Of a stretch of DNA of 64,000 bases, positions 30,528 to 38,788 are shown in pieces. Both the position numbers and the translations under genes were made by a program. A model generated the notes under the pieces. It had not been told where the DNA came from, ran no database searches, and saw nothing but the letters and a program-made list of their open reading frames with translations. Source of the stretch: Bacteroidota bacterium (GTDB lineage Bacteria; Bacteroidota; Bacteroidia; Cytophagales; Spirosomataceae); contig JAIUOF010000007.1 of assembly GCA_020161355.1 (NCBI GenBank), forward strand, positions 124,001 through 188,000, in the 5' to 3' direction. Numbering within the stretch: the first letter of the stretch is position 1; the number at the start of each line of letters is the position of its first letter.

Positions 30528-32243
30528 TCACCCAATCCAAGCCTCAACTTCTTCCTTGGAAGGCATTTTTTCGTCTATTTTTAGTTTTTTACGCATACCA
30601 CCCAGGTCATTGAAGACTTTATTTGCATTTGCAGCTTTTAACAATTCGATAGTATGGAAGCCCATTTTTTGAAGGGCCGGAATCCACACTTTTGGTACGC
30701 CAACAGCTTCATAGTCAGCCTCGGTAGCAACTTCTACTTTTTTCTCGGGTCTCATTTGAGGGAAGAAAAGTACTTCCTGAATACTCTGATTGTCCGTCAT
30801 CATCATTGTGAGGCGGTCAATACCGATACCAATCCCTGCTGTTGGAGGCATACCAAACTCTAAAGCCCTAATAAAGTCCTCGTCCATGGCCATGGCTTCT
30901 TCGTCACCACGCTCAGCCAGACGAAGCTGCTCCTCAAAACGCTCTCTTTGGTCAATAGGGTCGTTCAATTCCGAATATGCATTGGCAACTTCTTTTCCGT
31001 TGATAAACAACTCAAAACGCTCCACTACACCTGCTTTTGAGCGGTGTTTTTTGGTCAGCGGCGACATCTCAACCGGGTAATCGATGATGAAAGTCGGCTG
31101 AATGAGGTGGTCTTCAACTTTTTCTCCGAAAATCTCATCAATCAACTTGGCTTTACCCATGGTGTCATCTACTTCCATGCCCCATTCTTTGCATTTTGCA
31201 CGCAATTCAGCCTCTGTTGAAGCGTCCACGTTAATGCCTGTATATTTTTCAATGGCTTCAATAATCGAAAGTCTTGGGTAGGGGCCTGCAAAGTCGATTA
31301 TATTTCCTGCGAAAGTTACTTTGGTGTCTTCATTTACCGCAATGGCAACTTTTTCGAGTAATTCCTCGGTCAAACTCATCATCCAGTTGTAATCCTTGTA
31401 GGCAATGTAAAACTCCAAAGAAGTAAATTCCGGGTTGTGTGTGCGATCCATACCTTCGTTTCTGAACATTTTCCCAAATTCATACACGCCGTCAAATCCA
31501 CCAACAATCAGTCTTTTGAGATACAATTCATTGGCAATACGTAGATATAATGGCATATCCAATGTATTGTGGTGCGTTTTGAAAGGTCTCGCGGCTGCAC
31601 CGCCATGAATGGGTTGCAAAATTGGTGTTTCCACTTCCAGCCAACCTTTATCATCAAAGATTCTACGCATGGTAGAAATTATTTTTGCCCTTTTTACAAA
31701 AATCTCACGGTTGTCAGGGTTCACAATCAGGTCCACATAACGCATTCTGAAACGCTGTTCCGGGTCGGTGAAACCGTCATGTATATTGCCTTCTTCGTCT
31801 CTTTTTACGATCGGAAGCGGACGTAAGGATTTGCTTAAAAGTGTGAATGATTTTACATGGATAGAAATCTCCCCGGTCTGTGTCTCAAAACAAAAACCAT
31901 TGATACCCACGATATCGCCTATATCCAGAAGTTTTTTGAATACGGTATTATAAAGCGTTTTGTCTTCATCGGGACAAAGGTCATCACGGCGGAAATACAA
32001 CTGGATTCTGGCAGTTTCGTCTTGGATTTCGACAAAAGAAGCTGAGCCCATAATCCTGAAACTCATCAACCGGCCTGCAACTGATACGTCTTTGAAATCA
32101 AATTTGTTGTGTTTCCAGTGTTTTAATATATCTCTTATCGTAGTATTGGTCGTAAATCCTTCTGCTGGATAAGGATTGATGCCCATTTTCATCAATTCTT
32201 CCCTTTTTTGCCTTCTTAAAATCTCTTGTTCGCTTAAAAGCAT
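30528..32243 (-). CDS. lysS: Lysyl-tRNA synthetase, class II
   Basis: The 571-residue enzyme (ATG at 32243, [14 protein letters not shown]) charges tRNA-Lys. It has the N-terminal OB-fold anticodon-binding domain ([20 protein letters not shown]), class II motif 2 ([20 protein letters not shown]) and motif 3 ([14 protein letters not shown]). The last 65 residues after motif 3 (from about [20 protein letters not shown]) form a helix-hairpin-like tail beyond the usual length of bacterial LysRS; such tails are seen in Bacteroidota. A longer start at 32282 would lie upstream of the likely -7 element. Confidence 0.95.
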   Translation of the reverse strand: MLLSEQEILRRQKREELMKMGINPYPAEGFTTNTTIRDILKHWKHNKFDFKDVSVAGRLMSFRIMGSASFVEIQDETARIQLYFRRDDLCPDEDKTLYNTVFKKLLDIGDIVGINGFCFETQTGEISIHVKSFTLLSKSLRPLPIVKRDEEGNIHDGFTDPEQRFRMRYVDLIVNPDNREIFVKRAKIISTMRRIFDDKGWLEVETPILQPIHGGAAARPFKTHHNTLDMPLYLRIANELYLKRLIVGGFDGVYEFGKMFRNEGMDRTHNPEFTSLEFYIAYKDYNWMMSLTEELLEKVAIAVNEDTKVTFAGNIIDFAGPYPRLSIIEAIEKYTGINVDASTEAELRAKCKEWGMEVDDTMGKAKLIDEIFGEKVEDHLIQPTFIIDYPVEMSPLTKKHRSKAGVVERFELFINGKEVANAYSELNDPIDQRERFEEQLRLAERGDEEAMAMDEDFIRALEFGMPPTAGIGIGIDRLTMMMTDNQSIQEVLFFPQMRPEKKVEVATEADYEAVGVPKVWIPALQKMGFHTIELLKAANANKVFNDLGGMRKKLKIDEKMPSKEEVEAWIG

Positions 32244-32279
32244 CTTGAATGTATTTTTTGAATCTCTTAAAAAATCCTG

Positions 32280-32287
32280 CAAAATTA
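32280..32287 (-). promoter_or_regulatory. -7 element of the lysS promoter
   Basis: On the minus strand this reads TAATTTTG followed by CAGG, the same TAATTTTGCAGG found upstream of argS. It places the transcript start near 32274 and supports the ATG at 32243. Confidence 0.55.
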
Positions 32288-32480
32288 GTAAAAAATAACT
32301 AAAATCTTGGTTTTTTTACCTGTAAAATCCAAACCGGAATCCTAATATCAAAAGTGTATTAATCTTATTTTCGTGAATCAAAAAGGTTTTTATACCAATC
32401 AAATAGTTCCTAAAGACCGGATTTTCTAGACCATATAATAGAATCGTATCTACATACTAAAAAAAATACAATTGAAATAT

Positions 32481-32488
32481 TAATTTTG
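32481..32488 (+). promoter_or_regulatory. -7 promoter element of the GHL10 lipoprotein gene
   Basis: TAATTTTG, 20 bases upstream of the start codon, matches TAnnTTTG. No -33 element is obvious. Confidence 0.5.
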
Positions 32489-32507
32489 GCGAAAGAATAA
32501 ACCCTTG

Positions 32508-34061
32508 ATGAAAGTAAATATTTACGTGCTATTGTTTTTGAGTGTAACTTTATTTCAATGCACCCGAAAATTACCGGCACCTCAAAACACACCATCAGTA
32601 AAAATTGTATCTCAATCACCCAAAAGAGAAATGCGGGGCGTATGGGTCGCTACCATTGAGAATATCGATTGGCCCAGTAAAAAAGGATTGAGTTCTGAAG
32701 CACAACGGAATGAGTTTTCCGAAATGATCAGCTATCAGGCAGATTTGGGCTTTAATTCGGTTTTCGTACAAATTAGAGCTGCTTCGGATGCATTTTATGC
32801 CCGAAGTAGCGAACCCTGGTCAGAATGGCTTACAGGTGAGCAGGGGAAAGCCCCGGAGCCTTTTTATGATCCTTTGAGGTTTATGGTAGAAGAGGCTCAC
32901 GAAAAAAATATTGAATTTCACGCATGGTTTAACCTTAACCGGGGGCTATACCGAAACTCCAAAACACTTGTACAGGACCATATTACTTTAAAACACCCCG
33001 AATGGTTTGTAAGCTACGATGGCAATCAGGTTTACAATTTTGGAATTCCAGAGGTCAGAGATTATATCACCCGTTTGGTTTTGAGTGTGGTTAAAAGTTA
33101 CGACATTGATGGGGTACATTTTGATGATTATTTTTATCCGTATCCCGTTGCTGGACAAGTATTTGACGATGCCACTACTTTTGAAAAATATAACAGGGGA
33201 ATAGTTTCGTTGACAGACTGGCGACGCGACAATATTAACATTTTGGTGAAACAAATCGCTGACGCAATAAAGGCTGAAAAAAGGTGGGTAAAATTTGGGA
33301 TTAGTCCGTTTGGGATTTGGCGAAATAGTTCTGTGGATCCGGCTGGTTCGCCTACTGCCGGTGGTCAATCTTATGATGACCTGTTTGCTGATACCCGCAA
33401 ATGGGCCAAAGAAGGCTGGGTGGACTATATAGCTCCACAAATCTATTTTGCCTTTGAGCATCCCAAAGTTCCATTTCAGCCTTTGTTGGACTGGTGGGCA
33501 GATTCCGGTGTAAAATGTAATCTTTTTGTTGGGCATGCCATCTATAAAGCTTCCTCCGAATCCAAAGACCTAGGTTGGTCTGATAGCCGCCAGATACCCC
33601 GGCAAATTGCTGCTGCAAGAAATAGGAAGGAAGTGAGTGGGAGTATATTTTACAGTGCCAATTGGTTAAAAAAGAACAAACTGTCGATTTCAGATTCAAT
33701 TCAAAAAGCCTTCTCAACACCCGCTTTGGTGCCCACCATCCCCTGGAAAGACGATATTATTCCGGCCTCGCCGCAGCTATTCAAAGCTCATAAACAGGAT
33801 GGAAAGGCAATTCTGACCTGGGAAAATGTACAGGTGAGTGACCTCATGAACGAAGCCGTTTGTTATGTTGTTTATAGATTCGAAAATAATAACAGAGATT
33901 TTGAGAATCCTTCCAATATTTTGAAAGTCATAAGAAATGCCGGAGAGCCTCGTTATGTCGATAATACTGTGGAGCCGGGGAAAAGCTATTTTTATGGATT
34001 GACGGCACTTGACAGATGTAAGAATGAAAGTTTGCCGGTTGTTTCAGAATTGATTAAATAA
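32508..34061 (+). CDS. Lipoprotein with glycoside hydrolase-like GHL10 domain
   Basis: The 517-residue protein begins MKVNIYVLLFLSVTLFQC, a lipoprotein signal with Cys at residue 18. The main part is a GHL10 (DUF187) TIM-barrel-like domain: KREMRGVWVATIENIDWPSK, FNSVFVQIRAASDAFY, GVHFDDYFYPYP and WVKFGISPFGIWRN are its hallmarks. A fibronectin-III-like tail (ILTWENVQVSD, CYVVYRFENNN) closes the protein. GHL10 proteins are predicted glycan hydrolases, some acting on cell-wall-related polysaccharides. A TTG at 32505 is adjacent, but the ATG at 32508 is preferred. Confidence 0.9.
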   Translation: MKVNIYVLLFLSVTLFQCTRKLPAPQNTPSVKIVSQSPKREMRGVWVATIENIDWPSKKGLSSEAQRNEFSEMISYQADLGFNSVFVQIRAASDAFYARSSEPWSEWLTGEQGKAPEPFYDPLRFMVEEAHEKNIEFHAWFNLNRGLYRNSKTLVQDHITLKHPEWFVSYDGNQVYNFGIPEVRDYITRLVLSVVKSYDIDGVHFDDYFYPYPVAGQVFDDATTFEKYNRGIVSLTDWRRDNINILVKQIADAIKAEKRWVKFGISPFGIWRNSSVDPAGSPTAGGQSYDDLFADTRKWAKEGWVDYIAPQIYFAFEHPKVPFQPLLDWWADSGVKCNLFVGHAIYKASSESKDLGWSDSRQIPRQIAAARNRKEVSGSIFYSANWLKKNKLSISDSIQKAFSTPALVPTIPWKDDIIPASPQLFKAHKQDGKAILTWENVQVSDLMNEAVCYVVYRFENNNRDFENPSNILKVIRNAGEPRYVDNTVEPGKSYFYGLTALDRCKNESLPVVSELIK

Positions 34062-34099
34062 GTGTATAATCATAAAAAAATAAATCTCCAGATTCGGAA

Positions 34100-34666
34100 A
34101 TGAAAAAATTAATTATAATTGGCCTGGTCCTTTTTTCGAATGTCGGTTTTGCTCAAAATAAGACTTTGCCTTCAAAAGCCCCGATTAATTTTGGTCCGGT
34201 TATCGAAAAATTACTAACTGAAAGTCCGGAAGATTTCCCAAAAAGCTGTGGAGAAATAAAAAACTTCACTGAAAATGAAGATTTAAAGCAATATCATTCC
34301 GTTTTTAAACTTCCGCTTGCCGACAGTTGCTATTTTTTTGACGATATCACCGAAGAGTTTGATACTTATAAGGTTTTTGAGGCAACTTTTGGTTTTTATA
34401 AGTCTAAAAAGGACGGTTTGAAAGCATTGGAAACGCTATCGCGGTACATCAGCGATAATCCGGGAATCATGAAAGTGTTGAGTAAAGAGCCCTTGGATGA
34501 CTCTGAAGATGGAGTTGTGCAGCTTTTTGTGGGTAAAAATCCACCAAACAATTCAACGGTTTTGAGCATTTATCTGGAAACCGTAGAAGCCTTCAATCCC
34601 AATACCCAAAATCCCATGGAATACTATAAACTTACCTTGTCAATTTCAGAAGATTTTTCATTATAA
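34100..34666 (+). CDS. Exported protein of unknown function (188 aa)
   Basis: MKKLIIIGLVLFSNVGFAQ is a signal peptide. The mature protein is acidic, has two cysteines (KSCGEI and DSCYFFDDI) that could form a disulfide, and an alternating hydrophobic pattern. No family is recognised. It lies 38 bases after the GHL10 gene and one base before the DinB-family gene, so the three may be co-transcribed. Confidence 0.75.
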   Translation: MKKLIIIGLVLFSNVGFAQNKTLPSKAPINFGPVIEKLLTESPEDFPKSCGEIKNFTENEDLKQYHSVFKLPLADSCYFFDDITEEFDTYKVFEATFGFYKSKKDGLKALETLSRYISDNPGIMKVLSKEPLDDSEDGVVQLFVGKNPPNNSTVLSIYLETVEAFNPNTQNPMEYYKLTLSISEDFSL

Positions 34667-34667
34667 T

Positions 34668-35209
34668 ATGGATAAAGTTAATATTTCCGAAAAAGTATTT
34701 GAAAAAATAGTGATTCTTTTTGAAAACTATAAATCAAGCCTTAGCACCTACACTTCAGACCAGTTTAACTTCAAAGCTACAGAAGACGTATGGTCTCTTG
34801 CCGAGATGTACGAACATGTATGTATGAGTGCGAAGAAATTCTTTTTGGCCAATACCAGGCGGTGTATGGAGCAAAGAAATGGTCAGTTAGGAGGAGAGAA
34901 AAATGCCGCAGGTGAAAATGTTTTTAAATACGGCGGTTTTCCTCCCATGAAATTTAAAGTGCCGGGAGGGCCGGAAGCGGCAAATATTTCGGGAAGAGAT
35001 AAGTCGGTTTATTTTCAGGAAATTGAAGAAATTTTGGAGTCTGCCAGGCAAATGATAAATCCACTTGAAAGTGATGCCGGAGAATACAAAACCCTGCATC
35101 CGGTTTTAGGATGGCTCAATGCTATGGAATGGTTTCAAATTTGGAAATGCACAGCAGACACCATTTGACCCAAAAAGCCGAACTTGAAAATCTGGCAAAG
35201 CATGGCTGA
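34668..35209 (+). pseudogene. DinB-family protein with a one-base frameshift near its 3' end
   Basis: In frame from ATG 34668 the protein reads as a DinB-like four-helix bundle (DVWSLAEMYEHVCMSAKKFF; HPVLGWLNAMEWFQ), then meets an early stop at 35166 with the odd tail IWKCTADTI. In the next frame the same bases read LEMHSRHHLTQKAELENL before a TGA at 35207-35209. This is the HxxxHHxxQ ending typical of the family, including metal-binding histidines. Adding one A to the AAA run at 35137-35139 restores the frame. It is either a sequencing or assembly error or a recent inactivating deletion. The family includes metal-dependent thiol transferases. Confidence 0.85.
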
Positions 35210-35813
35210 TATTCGCTATAGAGTTTATCCTACTTTACTCAATGAGTTTGCAAAATTCCTTTCTAACCCATCTCTTGAGAATCGTAATTCATTGTTGAAT
35301 CGTATCAACAGAGTATCTGATTTTGATGAAGAAACCCTTGGGAAATTCAGAAAAGGAACCAGTTTTGAAGATGCAGTTTTGAAAGATAAAAAAAGCGATT
35401 TTGATCCTAAAATCATTGAAAAAGTCAAAGAAATGCTTCCCAAAAGCTATGTTTCTCAATTGGCCCTGAAATTTAACTACGGAGAAGTACAGTTTTATGG
35501 CTTTGCCGATGTGGCAGGGGAGGGTAGGGTGATTGACCTGAAAACGACTTCCAGTTATAAAGAAAATAAATACAAAACCAATTTTCAGAATCTCTATCTT
35601 TATGCTTTAAAAGAAAAAGGTTTCAGTCAAATGGAATATATCATTTATGATTTCGAAGGTATCCGCCACGAAATATATCCCTTAGAAACTTATGATTTTG
35701 GCCTCCAGCTCCACTATATGGAAATGTTCACGGAGTTTCTGGATGAAAACCGTCGCTTTATAACAGATAAAAAAATCTTCGTTGAACCTCAGGCCGGAGG
35801 ATTGTTTGCTTAG
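35202..35813 (+). CDS. PD-(D/E)XK-superfamily nuclease-like protein (203 aa)
   Basis: The ATG at 35202 gives MADIRYRVYPTLLNEFAKFL; it overlaps the frame-corrected DinB stop codon by 8 bases, indicating coupled translation. The core YGFADVAGEGRVIDLKTTSS has the D-x(n)-DxK arrangement of Cas4/RecB-like PD-(D/E)XK nucleases, and a following Q-x3-Y (NLYLYALKEK) fits the helix after the active site. The substrate is unknown. Its 3' end overlaps the convergent Cys-rich gene by 4 bases. Confidence 0.75.
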   Translation: MADIRYRVYPTLLNEFAKFLSNPSLENRNSLLNRINRVSDFDEETLGKFRKGTSFEDAVLKDKKSDFDPKIIEKVKEMLPKSYVSQLALKFNYGEVQFYGFADVAGEGRVIDLKTTSSYKENKYKTNFQNLYLYALKEKGFSQMEYIIYDFEGIRHEIYPLETYDFGLQLHYMEMFTEFLDENRRFITDKKIFVEPQAGGLFA

Positions 35814-37885
35814 TTACATTTCCCAATTTCAGCTTTAAATATGGTGCCATTTTGAGTTTGAAATCCCGGATGCAATGTAATTGAATTTCCTGCAAAAAAA
35901 TTAACAGGAGAGCCAATTCCAATTTTCGTAAAAATGAATGCTGGGTCAGTGGGAGGTACAGCATTCTGAATAGTATAAAGATTATTTAATGCCCCTTTTG
36001 AGGTCGGCCCTTTGATAGTATTTTGAGGATAATTTATACCTGAAAGTTCAACATTTGCAGTAATTGGAACATAATAACAACCAATACTTGGATTACACTC
36101 GTCATTGGTACAAAGGTTATTGTCGTTACAGACTATTGCCGATCCATTACAAACCCCGTCAGAACAAACGTCTCCGGAAGTGCATGCATTGCCATCATTA
36201 CATGAATTTGAATTATTGGTATGCATACACACTCCTGTTGCAGAATCACAATAATCGGTGGTGCAAGTGTTGCCATCGTCACAATTTTTTGGCGTGCCTG
36301 CACATACCCCATTGGAACAAACATCGTTGATTGTACAGGGATTCCCATCGTCACATGCTGCATTATTGAAAACCTGGGTACAGCCTGTCAATGGGTTACA
36401 GGAAGATGTCGTACAAACATTATTATCGTCAGGACAAGTAACCGGTGTGCCTGTACAGGTGCCGTTCGAGCAATTGTCGTTTATTGTACATGCATTATTA
36501 TCGTTGCAAGTACCTGAGTTTTTTGGGGTGTGTACACATCCGGTGGCTGGATTACAACTGTCATCAGTACAGGCGTTATTGTCATCGCAATTAAGCGGTG
36601 TAGTTCCCGGTTTACAAGTTCCATTTTCACAAACATCACCCGTGGTACAGGCATTTCCATCGCTGCAGGTAACTGAGTTCGGAGTGAAAACACAATTTCC
36701 TGTTATAGGATCGCAGGAGTCAGTGGTGCAAGGGTTGCCATCGTCGCAATTTTTTTGGGTGCCTGCACATACCCCATTGGAACAAACATCGTTGATTGTA
36801 CATGGATTTCCATCGTCACATGCTGCATTATTGAAAACCTGGGTACAGCCGGTCAGCGGGTTGCAGGAAGCTGTCGTACAAACATTATTATCGTCAGGAC
36901 AAGTAACCGGTGTGCCTGTACAGGTGCCGTTCGAGCAATTGTCGTTTGTTGTACATGCATTATTATCATTGCATGTTCCTGAGTTTTTTGGGGTATGCAG
37001 GCATCCGGTGGCAGGATTACAACTGTCATCGGTGCAGGCATTATTGTCATCGCAATTCAAAGGTGTAGTTCCGGGTGTGCATACTCCATCTGAGCAAACA
37101 TCGCCTGTGGTACAGGCATTTCCATCGCTGCAAGCCGCTGAGTTCGGTGTGAAAACACAATTTCCTGTTAAAGGATCGCAGGAATCAGTGGTACAAGGAT
37201 TGTTGTCATTACAACTTTTGGGTGTGCCTATACAGACACCTCTTACACAAATATCATTAATAGTGCATGGGTTGCCATCGTCACAGGCAGCACCATTGGT
37301 ACAGGCTGTAACTGCATTTAATGGAATATCAGGAAATTTAAAATCGACTTTTGAAGGTTTGAAAACAGAATTTTTTATTTTTGAAATGTTTGGTGAAGTT
37401 TCAGGGAAGGATTTTTGATAATAAACTCTGTAAACTTTCTTAAGAAGAGCAATAAAATCCTCTTTGTTGAAATACCCACTGCTTATGGTTTTGATATCAC
37501 CATTTTCGTCAAAAAACAGCAAAGTTGGGAGTGACCTTATGTTAAATGCTCCTTTGAATGCAATTCCTTCTTCAGAGCTGTTTAATACCTGATAAGAATA
37601 AAAGCCCGTATTAAGTGTGGAAATAACTTCTTCATCGACAAGTGTTTCGGTTTTTAATTTTTTGCAAAATCCACACCAGTCGGCATAATAAAGTACAAAT
37701 ATTCCTTTGTGATTGGCCTTTGCTTTTTCTCTTACTTCTTCCAGTGAATTTCCAAAAATGGAAGGATCACTACCTGGCAATGCTGCCTGAGTGTAATATG
37801 GAAATAAAAAAACTATTAAGCAAACAAAGGCAAAGCCAACATGTGTATGCCAGGACTTTTCTGACAAAAGTAATTTTATTTTCAT
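35810..37885 (-). CDS. Exported thioredoxin-fold protein fused to Cys-rich repeats and a T9SS-like C-terminus
   Basis: The 691-residue protein has an N-terminal hydrophobic segment (VGFAFVCLIVFLFPYYTQA), then a thioredoxin fold with active-site C71-GF-C74 (YYADWCGFCKKL) and a cis-Pro region (IRSLPTLLFFDENG). From about residue 201 come repeats of CDDGNPCTxxDxCxxGxCxGTP type, in two full 155-residue units and one partial unit. The end FFAGNSITLHPGF...GTIFKAEIGKC matches two other exported proteins here. A plausible reading is a surface protein whose own thioredoxin domain helps form the many disulfides of its repeats; that is inference. Confidence 0.85.
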   Translation of the reverse strand: MKIKLLLSEKSWHTHVGFAFVCLIVFLFPYYTQAALPGSDPSIFGNSLEEVREKAKANHKGIFVLYYADWCGFCKKLKTETLVDEEVISTLNTGFYSYQVLNSSEEGIAFKGAFNIRSLPTLLFFDENGDIKTISSGYFNKEDFIALLKKVYRVYYQKSFPETSPNISKIKNSVFKPSKVDFKFPDIPLNAVTACTNGAACDDGNPCTINDICVRGVCIGTPKSCNDNNPCTTDSCDPLTGNCVFTPNSAACSDGNACTTGDVCSDGVCTPGTTPLNCDDNNACTDDSCNPATGCLHTPKNSGTCNDNNACTTNDNCSNGTCTGTPVTCPDDNNVCTTASCNPLTGCTQVFNNAACDDGNPCTINDVCSNGVCAGTQKNCDDGNPCTTDSCDPITGNCVFTPNSVTCSDGNACTTGDVCENGTCKPGTTPLNCDDNNACTDDSCNPATGCVHTPKNSGTCNDNNACTINDNCSNGTCTGTPVTCPDDNNVCTTSSCNPLTGCTQVFNNAACDDGNPCTINDVCSNGVCAGTPKNCDDGNTCTTDYCDSATGVCMHTNNSNSCNDGNACTSGDVCSDGVCNGSAIVCNDNNLCTNDECNPSIGCYYVPITANVELSGINYPQNTIKGPTSKGALNNLYTIQNAVPPTDPAFIFTKIGIGSPVNFFAGNSITLHPGFQTQNGTIFKAEIGKCN
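36060..37285 (-). repeat. Tandem 465-bp coding repeat (two full, one partial copy)
   Basis: Corresponding sites lie exactly 465 bases apart (37276, 36811 and 36346, each reading CATCGTCACA on the plus strand). The copies encode 155 residues each and are nearly identical between units 1 and 2; the third is shorter and more diverged. The period keeps the reading frame. Confidence 0.9.
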
Positions 37886-37993
37886 AGCGAACAGGTTTCA
37901 AAGGTTGAACCAAAAATAGAAATAATTTTTGAAAATCGGGATTGGAGCAGAGGTAGGTTTTATTTTATGGTTATACCTAATGCTATTAAAATG

Positions 37994-38755
37994 CTAATTA
38001 TTTTCTAATAATTCATCCACCCTCTTAAACTCATATCCTTTTCGCTTTAAATCATTTATCAATTCAGGGAGTCTAAAATAGAATTTATCAGTCCTTAAAG
38101 GTGAGGTGCCGATGTGTATAAGTAGTATGAAGCCATTGAGTGTGTTTTTGCTTTCGTATCCAAAAATACTTTTATAGATTACTTCGGAGTTTTTGTAGTT
38201 TTTCATATCTGGTGTGGTATAATCGGCATTGGAGAGAGTGCCTGATGTGTAATTAATCAATTGTAGGTCAGCTTCTTCAGTCCATCCTGAGATGGTGTCG
38301 TTGTACCATTCATAAGGAGGCAAGAAAAACTTTGCATCAGATTTTTTGATGCCAAATCGTGCCATTTCTGCATAATTTTTATTCAAATCACTTAGAAACT
38401 CTTCTTTTGAAACCAAAAGACTATCCCGTTTTGCCCAGGCACAATACAACAGATGTTTGTCAGAATGTGCCCCCAGATAGTGACCTGATTTTTTAAGGTT
38501 TTTGATCAGGATTTCGAAATTTTTGTTTCGGTAAAAATCTCCGGTAAAAAAGAAGGAAGCCCTGATTTTTTCTTTTTTTAATATTTCTAAAATAAACTCC
38601 CCGCCGTCAGCAAATTCATGACCCGTAAAAACCATAGAAATATGTTTTTTATTGATATCTCCCCTTAGATTGGCACCATACTGGTTTTGAGTCTGTGCTT
38701 TTACAGAAAAACAGAACAATAGAAATAATAAAAACCTGGAAATTTTCAATTTCAT
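37994..38755 (-). CDS. Exported NodB-type polysaccharide deacetylase
   Basis: The 253-residue protein has a signal peptide (MKLKISRFLLFLLFCFSVKA). NodB motifs are H97-SDK-H101 (metal site), FFFTGDFY and FLPPYEWYND. The usual TFDDG motif 1 is replaced by VFTGHEFADGG (42-52), so the catalytic Asp, if any, is D50 in ADGG; this variant is seen in some Bacteroidota members. It removes acetyl groups from polysaccharides or related substrates. It lies 33 bases downstream of the GH63-like gene on the same strand, suggesting joint action on a glycan. Confidence 0.85.
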   Translation of the reverse strand: MKLKISRFLLFLLFCFSVKAQTQNQYGANLRGDINKKHISMVFTGHEFADGGEFILEILKKEKIRASFFFTGDFYRNKNFEILIKNLKKSGHYLGAHSDKHLLYCAWAKRDSLLVSKEEFLSDLNKNYAEMARFGIKKSDAKFFLPPYEWYNDTISGWTEEADLQLINYTSGTLSNADYTTPDMKNYKNSEVIYKSIFGYESKNTLNGFILLIHIGTSPLRTDKFYFRLPELINDLKRKGYEFKRVDELLENN

Positions 38756-38788
38756 TAAAAGTATACCTGAAATTTTACAAAAATCTTC

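Noticed and set aside
32988..33536. 182-codon frame opposite the GHL10 lipoprotein gene
   Set aside because: It is an antisense shadow with no start signal or recognisable composition.
36258..37418. Long 386-codon open frame opposite the Cys-rich repeat gene
   Set aside because: It is exactly antisense to the repeat region, and its length follows from the tandem repeat. It shows valine/serine/glutamine-rich low-complexity sequence, no signal, and no ribosome-binding site of note.
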